DNA of 64,000 bases from Balanoglossus misakiensis (Eukaryota > Hemichordata). The notes under the pieces are model-generated. The model was given only the letters and a program-made list of their open reading frames with translations, ran no database searches and was not told the origin of the DNA. Positions 45,597 through 57,726 of the stretch are shown here, one piece after another. Every line of letters begins with the position of its first letter. Within the stretch, counting starts at the first letter, position 1. The DNA lies in NCBI GenBank assembly GCA_040954595.2, contig CM082594.2, positions 992,001 to 1,056,000 on the forward strand, written 5' to 3'. Made by a program: the position numbers and the translations under genes.

Positions 45597-47628
45597 GAAT
45601 AACTGGCAGCCACTATGATGTCTGCCACAGGCAAATTTAAATATTCCACTCTGGATCTTATTTCAGCCCTTCGGAAAACATGAGCATTTATGAAATCCGG
45701 CTCTCAATTTTTCGAGAAGTTCCAGCAGTTGTGGTGTCGCCAAAAACGAATGTATGCCATTCCTGGCGGAAAAAAAATATGCAAGAGACGCTTGCAATAC
45801 ACTGCCATCTACCTGACCGCCCTACATGCCTTAATGTAAGGTAGAAGGTCGGGCGGTAGGAAGAGTTCACCAAAAGAGGGCGCATTTTATCATCCATTGA
45901 TTTATACTGTGTACGAGCAGAGAAGCCTCAGTGTTCGCGGTTAGAACCGTATCGGTAAGACAAAGACAGAAGAGTTGACAGACAACAAACTTATTCAGTT
46001 TATATCATATAATTCTTACTGTAAAACGTTCCCAGAATAAAGCCTTGTGCTCATAAGGACATTGAAGATTGTCGCATACAGACCGACACCCTTTTATCTA
46101 TTGTAGGTATTGAATGGAACGCTAAATACCTGTGTATTTCTTATTCATTAAGCAATGATGTAACACAACAAGTTTCGGACAGTGTGAAGAAAGGGCCAAA
46201 GCACTCTTGCAAGTTAGTGTGGTGTACTCTTTTCAAACACTGCTGCAAGCTGTTCAGCACCTGATGCTGCTTGTATCTCCGATGACAAATGGACAGTCTG
46301 TGTGCTGTCAAAGTAAATCCATCAATTTTGCGGAGCTGAAAGGGAAATGACAGCTTGTCAAACTCAAATCTGCCAGACGAAATAGGGAAAGAAATGCATA
46401 ACAGGTAATCCACCATACTATGAATTTTAGCCATCATCCTATGAAATGCGGTGAAACGGAACTGCAATTAATTTTAAATGAATTCTGCTCAAATTGTTTT
46501 CTTAGTTCTCAACATTTGATTGGAACCGTTAAATATAATGTACCGTATAACATTATCATACAGGTTAGTATGTCAAATATTTTTCCATTTGGCATTTTCT
46601 TCTTGAGGTCATTTCAACAGTATGCACACCACAGTTTGTGAGATATGGACAGAAACAAACTGGAATCTATGCAATGTTATAATAGTATATTATTGTTAAC
46701 AAGAAAGCGGCAACTCTCTGCCTGGCAGAGAATAATGATAGTCTTTTTGAAAAAAAAGGGCGTGCTGAGGATATGGTCAGTCAAAAACATACATGTATAA
46801 GGTATGCCTGAACTAATTTTTAACATGGTGTACATAAATATTTATGCATTGTCACAATGACTGGAGGTCTTTAAATGACCAAGCTGTATGGACACCTCAT
46901 TCAATGTTACATATATTTGTTATTACATGTTTTATTGAAATTGCCAGTTGTCTGTTTTAATTCTGGCAGTTCTGCTGTGTCTTTTGTCTTGCCCTGACAG
47001 AATGCAGTAATATTTGCAGTACAAGAGGAGTGTCAGTAAATAGTGGAGCAATATCTTTCTACGAATGTACTCATGCATTGCTCCAAAGTGAAGTACATTC
47101 GCAAAACCAGTTTGGGAAATCGGGACTCTTTTCAAGATAATACCACATTTTTGTGGATGTCACATGACATGGAAACACTCTAGAATCACGATTGAGATAA
47201 GGTTTCGGTTTGATATACCACTTCCTTGTTATTTCAATCTGTATGTTTTCTTAACCCCCTCCCTCGAAAAAAGGTAATTGAGGTAATTGTAAAATTACCT
47301 GAAAACAAACATGCTACTCTAGCCTCCATTTTATGAGGTTTGTGATGTAACATATTTTGAATTTCGTGAATCGATCAAAAGTTTCCGTGCACCAACTATC
47401 AAAACTACACCAAAAAATAATTTGGGCAATTCATAAGGAGAATCTAGTGGGTCAGCGGCTATAGAACTGACGTAAGTGTAAGTATCAGAGGATTGTGGGT
47501 ACGAGGCTGGGAAGAGCAAAACTCGAACACTCATGAAATCTACACGTGACGCCAAATTCTTTGTAATATGAACAGTGGAAAACTGCCATGCCATCCCTCT
47601 AAGTGCAAACTTCCAAAGATTTCAATCT

Positions 47629-47706
47629 GGTGATATTTAAAAAAAAATATTTTATTCAAATTCATGTGGTGATATTTTAAAAAAAATATTTTATTCAAAT
47701 TCATGT
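47629..47706. repeat. 39-bp tandem duplication
   Basis: GGTGATATTT, an A run, and ATATTTTATTCAAATTCATGT are repeated twice back to back. Recent slippage-type duplication. Confidence 0.85.
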
Positions 47707-48089
47707 TATAAATTAAACTTGCATCTATGATATAGAAATGACTCTGTCTTATATAACGAAAACACAAATAACTTGGTTAGATGACCAAAGATTTCCCATC
47801 TCGAAAAGTTTCTACCAAAATGACTAACTCCAAATCTGCTAAGAGAGCCCTAGCAAATTTAATCACTGCACATTACTCTCGATAAAACGAAATATTGCGC
47901 ATTCATTTTGTCCTTGAATTGAAATGCATGGCCAGTGTTCATAGACTTCACACACACAGGATGTTTAAGGAGCTGAATTGTTATTGACAGCGACCAGGTC
48001 GGTAGATTCTATAGGATGAAGAAAAAATGAAAAGACAGTCAGTACATAGCTAAATTCTCCTATACAAGGGCGTCTTCAATTGGTACAGT

Positions 48090-48162
48090 GACTGACTGAC
48101 TGACTGACTGACTGAATGGATGAATGAATGAATGAATGAATGAATGAATGATGAACGGATGA
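48090..48162. repeat. (GACT)n (GAAT)n microsatellite
   Basis: GACT repeated about six times, then GAAT about seven times, with one interruption (GGATGAAT). Confidence 0.9.
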
Positions 48163-48664
48163 GTCGTAATAATATGCTTCAATCATAGGGGCTTTGAAAA
48201 TTATAAAAAAAATAAAAAATAATGTACTCACAACCGACATTTATACAACATGCAGCTCAAGAAACTCCTCCATGTGTACAATACTTTGCCAATTTAGTGA
48301 CAACATCAGCTTTCAGAGCACGTGAGCACCGCTTTCGCCAGCCTGTGGTGCCCGCATATCTTTTTTGTTCAGCAGTAACATGCACGACACATGCAGAGAC
48401 ACAAACGTCCATGTTGCAAATTGTAGATGAAAGCATCAGCTGCGCTGGTTTTATGGTCAGCATCACTGGCTGTTACATGAAAACTGTTTGTCACATACCT
48501 TAACCAACATATACGTGTATCTGTATGGAAAGAAAGTAGGCTCACCCCCGGTACAGTATTATTTTTTTTGCATGCACGCAATGGCCTGAATTTGCTAAAC
48601 TGGGATCATCTGCGCGCATTTCAAAACGTGCTCGTTGCTTAACTTCGCGTGCTTTACTACTCAC

Positions 48665-48723
48665 AATTATTCCACTTGTGAACGAACACGTCACCCAATT
48701 TTACAGTGTAGCCATGTGGAAAA
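48665..48723 (-). pseudogene. Weak candidate exon
   Basis: TTACCTTGTCACCAG before 48723 resembles an acceptor and GTGAGTAG after 48665 is a donor. The 59-bp block encodes PHGYTVKLGDVFVHKWNN in one frame, faintly like a von Willebrand C-type module. Its phase does not fit the pentraxin-like exon upstream, so linkage is unproved. Confidence 0.2.
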
Positions 48724-48804
48724 CTGGTGACAAGGTAATATTTCATTCGAAGATCAACCTACGTTCAGAAAGTTTGCATTGTGGTGAATTCTCACTGCTC
48801 TCGC

Positions 48805-48839
48805 AATGCGGTCTGTGGCTCACTGCCGCAGACCGCATT
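48805..48839. repeat. 11-bp perfect inverted repeat
   Basis: AATGCGGTCTG (48805-48815) and CAGACCGCATT (48829-48839) around a 13-base loop; the stem can be extended with one mismatch (TGG/CCG). Confidence 0.8.
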
Positions 48840-49039
48840 ACACGTAGAAATAAATTCTGTACGTCACAGTTCGTAGGTCGCATAGGTCATGGAGTTAATC
48901 CATTATACATTGCGGCTTACAATTTCTCGTGACCCTCTTATCATGCAGCTTGTGTGTTACTGACCACTGACGCATGTCAAAACACTCAATATTTTTTTTT
49001 AATTTGCAAACTCTTTCATTTTAAAGTCGTGATACTCAC

Positions 49040-49200
49040 TGCAGATAGCATTCTTTTCAGTAGGAACTATTTCTGCTGCCATTTCAATATTGTCTGTATT
49101 CCATGTAAATATGTTTCCTCCAATTGAACAGTCCCCCGCCACAGCTGCAACCTCTTCTGCAGTCAGAACTTTTGACCACATGTATGTCATTTAGTCAAGA
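49040..49200 (-). pseudogene. Pentraxin-like C-terminal exon remnant
   Basis: Read on the minus strand the block encodes YMWSKVLTAEEVAAVAGDC followed by SIGGNIFTWNTDNIEM. This matches the end of the pentraxin (and laminin-G-like) fold: a W in an NVWxxVLS-type motif, a conserved late Cys, and GGxxxxW. A strong donor (TGCA|GTGAGTATC) closes it at 49040, phase 1. Upstream the frame is broken by a stop (TAA at about 49190), and the rest of the domain, about 150 residues, is not adjacent: from about 49222 the sequence is stray arm repeat. I infer a captured or eroded exon. Confidence 0.4.
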
Positions 49201-49221
49201 CAATTTGGGAGAACTGTAGTT

Positions 49222-49500
49222 TAAAGCCTCCAAAGGTGCCACTTTTTGCATTATTTTCATGATTTTTTTTCCCAACTTAAATTGGTTCATCAAAATAAGC
49301 TTACTGATAGGTATACATAAACATCTTATCGATGCCCGATTGTGACTGCATGTTGCAATTGGAACATGCTATGTATTAAAACAGTGCCTCACCGATTTAA
49401 TCAGCCTTCATACAAACAATAGCAGCTAAGCAGCTATCGTGGAATGCGACGCCAAGTGATGACAAACCAATGCAAATGCAAGTAATATGGCTTAATGGTC
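49222..49500. repeat. Stray segment of arm sequence in the spacer
   Basis: Matches 55620-55910 (and the mirrored 35100-35320) in order: GTGCCACTTTTT..CATTATTTTCAT, AATAAGCTTACTG.TAGGTATACAT, GATTGTG.CTG, TTTAATC.GCCT..ATACAAA, and GCAAGTAATATGGCTT. It is a third copy of one small piece of the arm, sitting inside the single-copy spacer. Confidence 0.6.
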
Positions 49501-49732
49501 ACGGGTGAAGATTTTAGGGAATAGGGAATATACATATGAAGTATTTTACTCTGGTAAAAAATATGCCAATTTTAGCAGCTATAGGGTTTTTAAAGCGCGG
49601 GCGAAGTATGAAAAGATGCAGTAAATATCGATACATTGTATTTTGGAGGTTTCTCATAACCATGATTGGTTGGCTAATTATGCGGCGTTTTCTAAATAAA
49701 AGGAACAATATTAATTTATTGTTGGGGCTCAC

Positions 49733-49805
49733 CTCTGTTAACATCTTGCCGTCTCTGCTGAGTGTTGGCCTCTTCCAGCGGCACGTGTTTGTCCTTTACG
49801 GCATG
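49733..49805 (-). CDS. Exon 2 of a small secreted-protein gene (candidate)
   Basis: 73-bp block with acceptor TAAATATTTTACAG before 49805 and donor GTGAG after 49733. In the phase set by the upstream exon it is fully open (HAVKDKHVPLEEANTQQRR ending QDVNR), polar and possibly helical. It ends in phase 1. A matching downstream exon is not certain; the pentraxin-like exon at 49040-49200 is the nearest candidate. Confidence 0.45.
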
Positions 49806-50032
49806 CTGTAAAATATTTAGAATAGCGCTGCCATTTGATCAAAGGATAAGCTGGCTTCGCGTGTTAGGGATGTGTGTCTGACGACTATGCCTCGAAGCAA
49901 AAGACACAGCCGACCCTGCCACGCAGATTCATTTGTTGTGTCACACATTTTCGATCCAAGAAGAGAATATCAACCTTGACGTTGCGAAAATGACAAGAAA
50001 CTTTCACTCATATAGGTTGTGTGATTACTTAC

Positions 50033-50131
50033 CCGCAACTTGTTGGGAATTGCTGTCACCAGAGGTGCCCACAGCGTGAAAGCCAGAATGACTGCGACGC
50101 CTGCATTGGAGTTCGTCATGAATGGAAACAT
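50033..50131 (-). CDS. Exon 1 of a small secreted-protein gene (candidate)
   Basis: ATG at 50131 starts a classical signal peptide: short N-region, hydrophobic GVAVILAFTLWAPLV, and a small-residue cleavage context (VTA before IPNKLR). The exon ends at 50033 in phase 0 before GTAAGT, a consensus donor. The open frame extends upstream to about 50170 without another ATG. Joined to the next exon in phase it predicts a secreted polypeptide of at least 57 residues. I recognise no domain in this part. Confidence 0.5.
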
Positions 50132-50662
50132 CGATGAACACGTTCGGTCTTCGATGAGGCTAGTGTCCACAGAATAGGCATTCTTTTATAACGCAGCTGG
50201 GAGGTGGTAAATCCATTGTGATCACCATGCTATTAGTAGCCCAAGCAGTCAAAATTTGCGAAAAATATATAAATATGGAAAAATATATCAATGGGATCAA
50301 TAGTTATTAAGCACTTTTTAAAAACAAATGACACCGTAAGATCAATTATCTTGTTTTCCGCGACAAGTTTCAACATGGTATGTCAGCGCTACCAGTGAAT
50401 AATATTATTAGAAACTATGACAGCTGTAACCGTGCGATTAATGATTTGATCAATTTTAATCATATACTTGTAAATATTTGCGCGGGTGCTAGTTTAATAA
50501 ACTGTGTTGATATATAGGTGGAAGACTGTTTAGTTTTCCAGTCAATTATGTGATGTATTACGCCTGACGCTTAAATGATTTGGTCCAGGGAGAATAACCG
50601 TGTTTGGCCGGTCAAGCGAACCCTGGATCTTGCAGGCTCTGCCCACTTTCCAATCAACAACC

Positions 50663-50860
50663 ATTGAGCATGCGCAGTTGATACTTCACATTGTAAACAA
50701 GATGGCGTCGCTGTATATGCTTCTGGACCGCTGTCGCCCGACTATGTCGGCAAAGAAGAGACGAATTTAACCAAGCAACGCCATATCGGAAGATAGAATG
50801 ATCGCGAGATGAAACCGGGATATCCAACGATTTGGCAGCCATGTTGATTGAATGGTAAGT
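50663..50860 (+). promoter_or_regulatory. Promoter-like sequence and candidate first exon, right inner arm end
   Basis: Mirror of 44190-44400 on the plus strand: TTGAGCATGCGCAGTTGATA (NRF-1-like), AACAAGATGGCGTCGCTG, a 22-codon frame ending in a basic tail (TMSAKKRRI, stop), then GCCATGTTGATTGAATG|GTAAGTCGCC. GTAAGT at 50855-50860 is a consensus donor, better than the GTATGT of the left copy. Transcription would run outward into the right arm. The 22-codon frame may be an upstream ORF. Confidence 0.5.
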
Positions 50861-53800
50861 CGCCGAAGTAACTATTTGCCATTGATTTGTTTACCAGAAA
50901 CGGTTTGCCTTTGGAACACATTTGACCTCACCGAAATTGATTTCAGAGTTTTTTCCCAAGAACTAATGACGTTCGTTTTCACCTTTCTGTCCCGAAGTTG
51001 CAAACGTGTTGTCTCTGAGAAAATAAATGTGATTTGTACCCGCGATAATCATAGTTCGGATTTCAACCCACAACATCAACGCCAGCCATTCACCAACATG
51101 TGCCAGATAATGTTTATCAGTCATATTTTCTCAGTCTGAATTTACAAAAGACTAATTGTATTGTATGCACATTGCAATTTTAATATGTAACACGTTTGAC
51201 CTGAGTGGGAGGATGGATTGAAGGGACACAAGCTTTTGTAGCCACTTAAATTTTGACACTGTTTATATAAATGTTGAGCTGGCATATTTGTTCCCTTATG
51301 ATGTAGTGTACCTGTTGCATTGAAATGAAGCTGTAATATTAAAGTGCAATTTAGTCCTTTGGTTTACTGGGAAAATGAGGTCAATAAATGACAGGTTTAT
51401 TTAGATATATGATATATTTCTCGCAAGCACTTATGCATATGTATGAGATACTTATTTATTTTTAACTTATGTATTTATTTTTAATTTATTTTGTACGTTC
51501 AGGTAATCATATGGATTTGTATGGAATCACATACACATTAATTGAAGACTATCATATCACAGAAGTCGAGCCTCCACATGTGTAAGGTAACCATTTAGGT
51601 TTCATGACTAAGTTTGTTTAAGAATTCATAAAGCACGAATTCTACCTAATGAATGAATTTTCTTAGAATTTCACAACTGTGACAGGGTTTGCAGTTATGC
51701 GAAAAAGTGTTATTATTCACATACGAAACTTTTCGTATACATTTTTCTGATGGCAATGCATTTAACTTTGAACAAATATTGACGTCAGTTAGTAGTGCTA
51801 TTTTGTCAGTGAAATTGCTTCATCATCATCCCTCCAACCAAAGTTGAAACTGAGTTGCAAATATTGCACAGCTTGAAATCATAAAATGTTGCAAAATTGA
51901 ACCAACCGTTCGGTCAACGATTATGTTCTTACAGCTATTATTAGAAGCAGACAGTCTCAGGGAACAAGATACATGGGCCTGATTTGCAAACTGAGTTGGA
52001 ACTAACCTTGCCTGCCCAGGGATGCGCCAATTCAGTGAATCTTATCGTATTAAAAATGAATATGGAGAACTATTCTCTGTGTTGTGATTCAATTGTTAGC
52101 CTACATGTATACATATGTACCTTGAGTGATTCCACTTTCTTCACTGTCCTGTGAATTCAGTTGCCATAACTTGCGCTTCACACAGCGCATACATGTAGGT
52201 CTAATCAATTGGGCAACTGGGTCTTACAATATTATCTGATGCCTCTTACTGGCCGAAGGACCACAAGTTGCATTTTCACATCGCATATAAATAGAAAACC
52301 CATTAATTTCTACTGTATGATTTTATTGACGATTCAGTAGTTTCATGACTGTTAGTGTTAATTACAATACCTAAATTTCCAAATGAAAGCATGCTGTCAG
52401 TTTTCATGTGATTGATATTAATTTTACAATTTCAAAATATGCTTAGCTCTGAATGATTATCAACATATCAAACTTCATGTTAAATAAACTGTCTTGATAT
52501 TGTATACATTAAGGCCTACTACCAGTGTCACAATATTGATTTCCTGCATTTTTGCTCATGCCTTCTGACCAGTCAGTTGCCTCTGTATGTGTGTATGTAG
52601 TATGTATGGATGTATGTATGTCTGTCCACATCAAAAACTTGAAAACCCCTTCGCGTATCCCCTTGATATTTGGTGTGTAGATGCAGGCCAGCCTGTAAAT
52701 AGGATTTTGTTCATATTAAGAAGGTTGAAGTATTTTCATGATTGGTTTTATATGATTACTCCAGAAACATACAATACAGAGTCTGTGTGGTAAGTCTTGA
52801 TATTGGGTTTTTAGATGCAGGCACGCCTGTTCAAATGAAATATGCTAATTACCTGGAGCAATGTGAAATTGATCAAAACTCAGAAACTCAACAACTGGTC
52901 AGATTGCTTTGAACATTTGTATGCATGTAGCTTATGTCACGCCTGATATACTTTCAGCTAATATCGTGAATTGTATCTAGAATTTAGTATGCTATTTCCT
53001 ATAGGTAATCTTTGTTAGTATTGTTTAAATTGTGGCAAAATTTGTAATTTTTGGGAAATATAATTTTGTCATTTTTGGTCAAAAATCATTTTCTCTGAAA
53101 CTCCATGTCAGGTCAGGTTGCATTTAAATTTTGGTTTGCTTGTTCCATGAGGTAACCCAAGTAATGTTGTATATCATTTTGGTGAAATTTGCATATTTGT
53201 GGTCTTGAGGCAATTTTTGCAATTTTTATTCTTTGAAACCGCATGTCAGATTGCTTTCAATTTTGGTAGGCATGTTCCTTGTGGTGATTGAAGTGAGATA
53301 TTGTTGGATTTGTTGATATCTGAATTTTTGTGGTTGAGGCAGTTTTTGTCATTGTTGAAGAAATGTTGTTTTCACTGAAAATACTCCGATTCCTGTGAAA
53401 TTGTATTAGGTTACCTGGTAGGTCATATCTGCTTGGCAATGTCACAGCGGTGTACACACCTATTTTTGTGTAATCCAAAGTGTCTAATAACCTAGCAAAT
53501 ATTTACTAGTAAATCATGTATGTTCTACTTCTTACAAGGTTGAAGTATGTTGATGTCTGGGTTAAATGGGATTCTTCAGAAACATACAATACAGAGTTTG
53601 TGGTACAGGTCATGGTCACATTCAGAATTACCTAGTCTATATCCAGCCGTGTTCTGTCCGCTTTGCTTCCAAAAGTATCGTCTAGTGTCATGCATGCCAC
53701 TTGCCCAATAATCTGACACCCCTTGCTGGGAAATTTGATGTAACAAGTGTCCCTTAGTGAAGTTATTAACATAAACTGAACAATGTTGATTTGGCGTAAG

Positions 53801-56800
53801 ATTATAGTGAAGGCAGGGCTTATTACATTGAAAATGCTATCCAGCCTTAATTACACATTATGAATATCCTTTGTCCAATCATTGGAAAAACAATGTACCA
53901 TAGACTTGCATAGCACTTTGAAGGTGAATCGCAAGTGGTCACTTTCATTACATTACCTCAAGCAGTCTTTTACATGTAGCTATAATAAGACAAACATTCC
54001 CGGTGTAATTAACATCACTGTTGTTATTAGTATCTATCTCCGATAAGTATCAAGTCTGCCTTATGTTATTTTAAGTCAATTGTCAGGTTCATGTACATAT
54101 TTTACAACTTATCTATCTTGTCAAAAACTTTCGCATGTACCTAATTCTAGGCTTACCAGTAGGGTTATAGATACAGTGTATTATATTAACATGCATTAAT
54201 ATGAAACTAAATGTTGATGGTTAATTAAAGACCCCCTTGAGCTATGGTAACCTCATTAAATATGTGCATATCTTATTCTAGTGGATGTGGTAACCTGGAC
54301 ATGGACAACTTCGGGGTCAAAATCTTTTGACAAACTTTTGGGTGATCTTGGGTAAACTTTGACCTACATTCCTATATCTTGGCATCCGGCACAGATACAT
54401 CCTTGACACTTGGCGTGATGGAACTATGTAATGGAATATTATGTCTTGCCTCATTAATTATGTACATACCTAATGCCAGCCTAACCAATAGGGCTGGAAG
54501 TCTGCCTTTTTTTGGACATGATAAATTTGAGATCAACATTTTTCTACAGCAGCCAGCCTTCTCTTAAAAAGAATGGACAATATAAAGGCTTTGCTGGTAT
54601 ACTGAACTTTTGACTCCCTCCCTGAGACTGTGTGCCAATGACGGGATAGCCTACTCAGCGTTGGGTAGATCCTAAGAAGGCCTCAGCCAGGCATCAGATA
54701 CAAAAAGCGGAAATCCAAGCTTTAATGGTGGGTTACATCGTTAACTTCCCTGCAGAGCTGATTTCTCAGACTGTGAGCCAATGACGGGTAAAGCCCCTAG
54801 GTAGGGGCCACCTAAGACAGGCCGGTCATGCTTTAGTCACAAAGAAGGGCAAGTTCAGTCATACCATAACTTTGTCTGCTGTATATGCTTCATAATGATT
54901 GCATGGTATTTTGAGAATACATTGTCTTAAGGCAGTGTGACCAGCTAAAAAGTACTGGCAAACACAGCCAATGTGTAATAAAAAACATCTCATGTGGCTA
55001 AATAAAAGACATAAAACACAGCAAAAGCACTGTGACTAGCTGAGACATAATACTCCATTATGCATTTCCATCACTCCAAGTGTCAAGGTTGCATCTGCTC
55101 AGGATGCCAAGATATAGTAATGTTGGTCAAGGTTTACCCAAAGTCACCCAAAGTTTTGTCAAACAATTTTGACCCCAATGTTGTCCATGTTTAGGTTTCT
55201 CCCTCCACTGGATAGCCTACAATTAGATATGCAAATATTTAATGACGTTACCATAGATAAATTAACCATGAAATTATAGTTTCATGTTAATTCTTGTTAT
55301 TACAAAACACTGTATCTATAACGCTTCTGGAAGCCATACTTTGTTTCATGCTACCCAATATGTGAAAGTAGGTAAAAAATCAGCCAAGGTTATTTGAAAT
55401 TTTGCTGAAAAAAATCCGGTCCCTGACATTTGGTAAAGGGGTCAAGACACTTGGCAACAAATTTTTGTCCCAGATTAGAACATATTCATAAAAAACTCAG
55501 GGAAAGAAGGAAGTTTTTCACAGCTTTGGTGCTTCAAATAGTAGAGAGGTTCCCAAGTTATTTCAATGAAACCTTAATGTCAACATTACATCGTTAGACT
55601 CGAACTCATCTGGCATAAAGCTGTTAGTTAAAGCCCTAAGGGTTGTGCCACTTTTTCATTATTTTCATCTAAGATTTGTCAATCTAAATAAGCTTACTGC
55701 TAGGTATACATCTACATGAACATCTTGTTGACAGACGATTGTGGCTGTAATTTAAAGAAGTCAGATATTTAACAGGTAGCACACCTGTTTAATCTGCCTC
55801 TATACAAAGGGTACACATCTATAGTGGTATGCATCACCTAGATATGATAAACATAAGCACTACAAGTAATATGCCTTTATGGTGGCGATTTTGAAGGATG
55901 TGGAGAAGATTTGAAAAACACTCTTGAGGAAAAAGATGTGTTAAATCTTTGAAATGTGTTTTATTCTTTGGTTCCCATTTCGTATATGTCTATCTACCAC
56001 TGGGACCAATGTGAAATTGGTGGAAACTGGTCAAATTGCTTTAGAAATTGGTGTGTATTCATTTTGAGACCTCATGGATTTTTTTTCATTTTTTGAAGTA
56101 TATTTTTAGGGTGATTTTGGTCAAATACTCAAAAACCTCTACTCACAGTTCTTTGAAATTTGGTTTGCAGGTTCCTAGGTGTGTTATCACGACATTTTAA
56201 CAAATCCTATGATGGAAGTGTCAATATAGTTTTTGTGGACAATTTTTGCCATTTTTGTTTGTTTGATTGCTTGGCAATTTTTTGTTTTGCAGTTTCCAGG
56301 GGATTTTTTTACTGTGATATATCATAAATGTTCTGAAAATGAAAAAATTGTATTTTGGGGGCATAAAAAAATTCTCAGAAAGTGCATGGTTGATCACTTT
56401 AAAAGTTTAGTTGTGAGTTAATGATATGTGCTTCTTTAGAATGATAATTGAATCAAATCATAGCTGAATTAGTTTTTTTGTTTATTTTGTTAGATATTTT
56501 TTCCTTATACCTCAAAAATTCTTATTATAAAAGGGAAAATACCATTACATAGTTGTTTGCAATTAAGGAGGACCCCCTCCCCCACTGAAAATCGTATACA
56601 CCTTGATCTCTCTATGTCTGTATTCATGTCTGTATGTATGTTTTACAAATGTATGCTCCCAATAAGAGTGAAATGATTTTTTTTATCGTAATACTTCTAA
56701 AGTGATTATTTCCTATGAGATATGCAGTCTTATTACCTAATCGTTTCTGAAATTCTACCTCATGCTGTGTATGAAAAGTCTAATATATGTCATTGTCAAG

Positions 56801-57726
56801 ATCCCCAAAACAGGCTGATATAGTATCGCATAACATTTGATAAAAGTATCCCAAACAGTGTGGCCATGTCTTCATAACACAAAATGTGAGTGATATACTA
56901 CTTGAATATTTTTGTCATGTTTTCCACTATAATAGTACTGTTTCTGTAGATATCAGATGTTTTATGTTATTTAAATAATCGTGATAGACAACACATTTTA
57001 ATGTAAGCCATCATGTGCAAATGTGATAGCCATGGCCGTGTAAGATACACTCCCCAATTTCACGAAATTCACACATGTGCTTTACCATTGTTATGCTATG
57101 TGTTGAACTGGCACACTGCAAATTTTGAAACTACGATATTGATCACAATCACACGCACACTCACAGCATGCTTTTTTGGAATAGAGGTACTAACACTATC
57201 GATTATTATACTTTTGAATCCCCAATAAAGAATATATAGAATTTAACAGGATTTATATTTGCACGCAAAGTATAAAATTCCCTTGTGCCGTAGAAATGAA
57301 AATCTGCAACTGGTGGTCCTTCTGCCAGTAAGAAGCATCAGAAAAATTCTGCATGCTCATCGTCAAGACAATTTTGGTATACAGAAAAAAAACACTAGAA
57401 TGACAACAGCTACATGTATGTAGGCTAGCAATAGGAACAGAGATAACAATTCTCCATATTCATTTTTAAATACGATAAGATTCGCTGAAATTGGCACATC
57501 TGTGTGCAGGCAAAGTCAGTTCCAACTCGGCTTGCAAATCGGACCAATGTCTCTTGTTCGCTGAGACTGTATGGTTCTAGTAATAGCTGTAAGAACTTGA
57601 TCATTGACCAAACTCTTGGTTCAATTTTGCAACATTTTATGATTTCAAGCTGTACATATTTAACTCCGTTTCAACTATGTTTGGAGGGATAATAATGGAG
57701 CCATTTCACTGACAAAATAGCGCTTA

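Larger units (their letters stand above)
44391..50662. other. 6.3-kb spacer of the giant inverted repeat
   Basis: This segment is present once, between the two inner arm ends. It holds a cluster of CTCGTG/CACGAG palindromes, simple repeats, a stray arm segment (49222-49500) and candidate exons on the minus strand (50131-50033, 49805-49733, 49040 region). Remaining parts (44400-45150, 45600-47630, 47710-48080, 48850-49000) show nothing I can name. Confidence 0.6.

Noticed and set aside
46141-46467. Minus-strand ORF with a good acceptor (CATTTCCCTTTCAG) before LRKIDGFTLTAHRLS
   Set aside because: An acceptor alone, no donor or family match, and another frame is equally protein-like. Not enough to call an exon.
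47331-47594. Minus-strand frame resembling the start of a pentraxin domain (LLFP..SSDTYTYV)
   Set aside because: The LLFP part is probably a pyrimidine tract of an acceptor (TTTTGCTCTTCCCAG). The order relative to the pentraxin C-terminal remnant would be wrong, and the similarity is too short.
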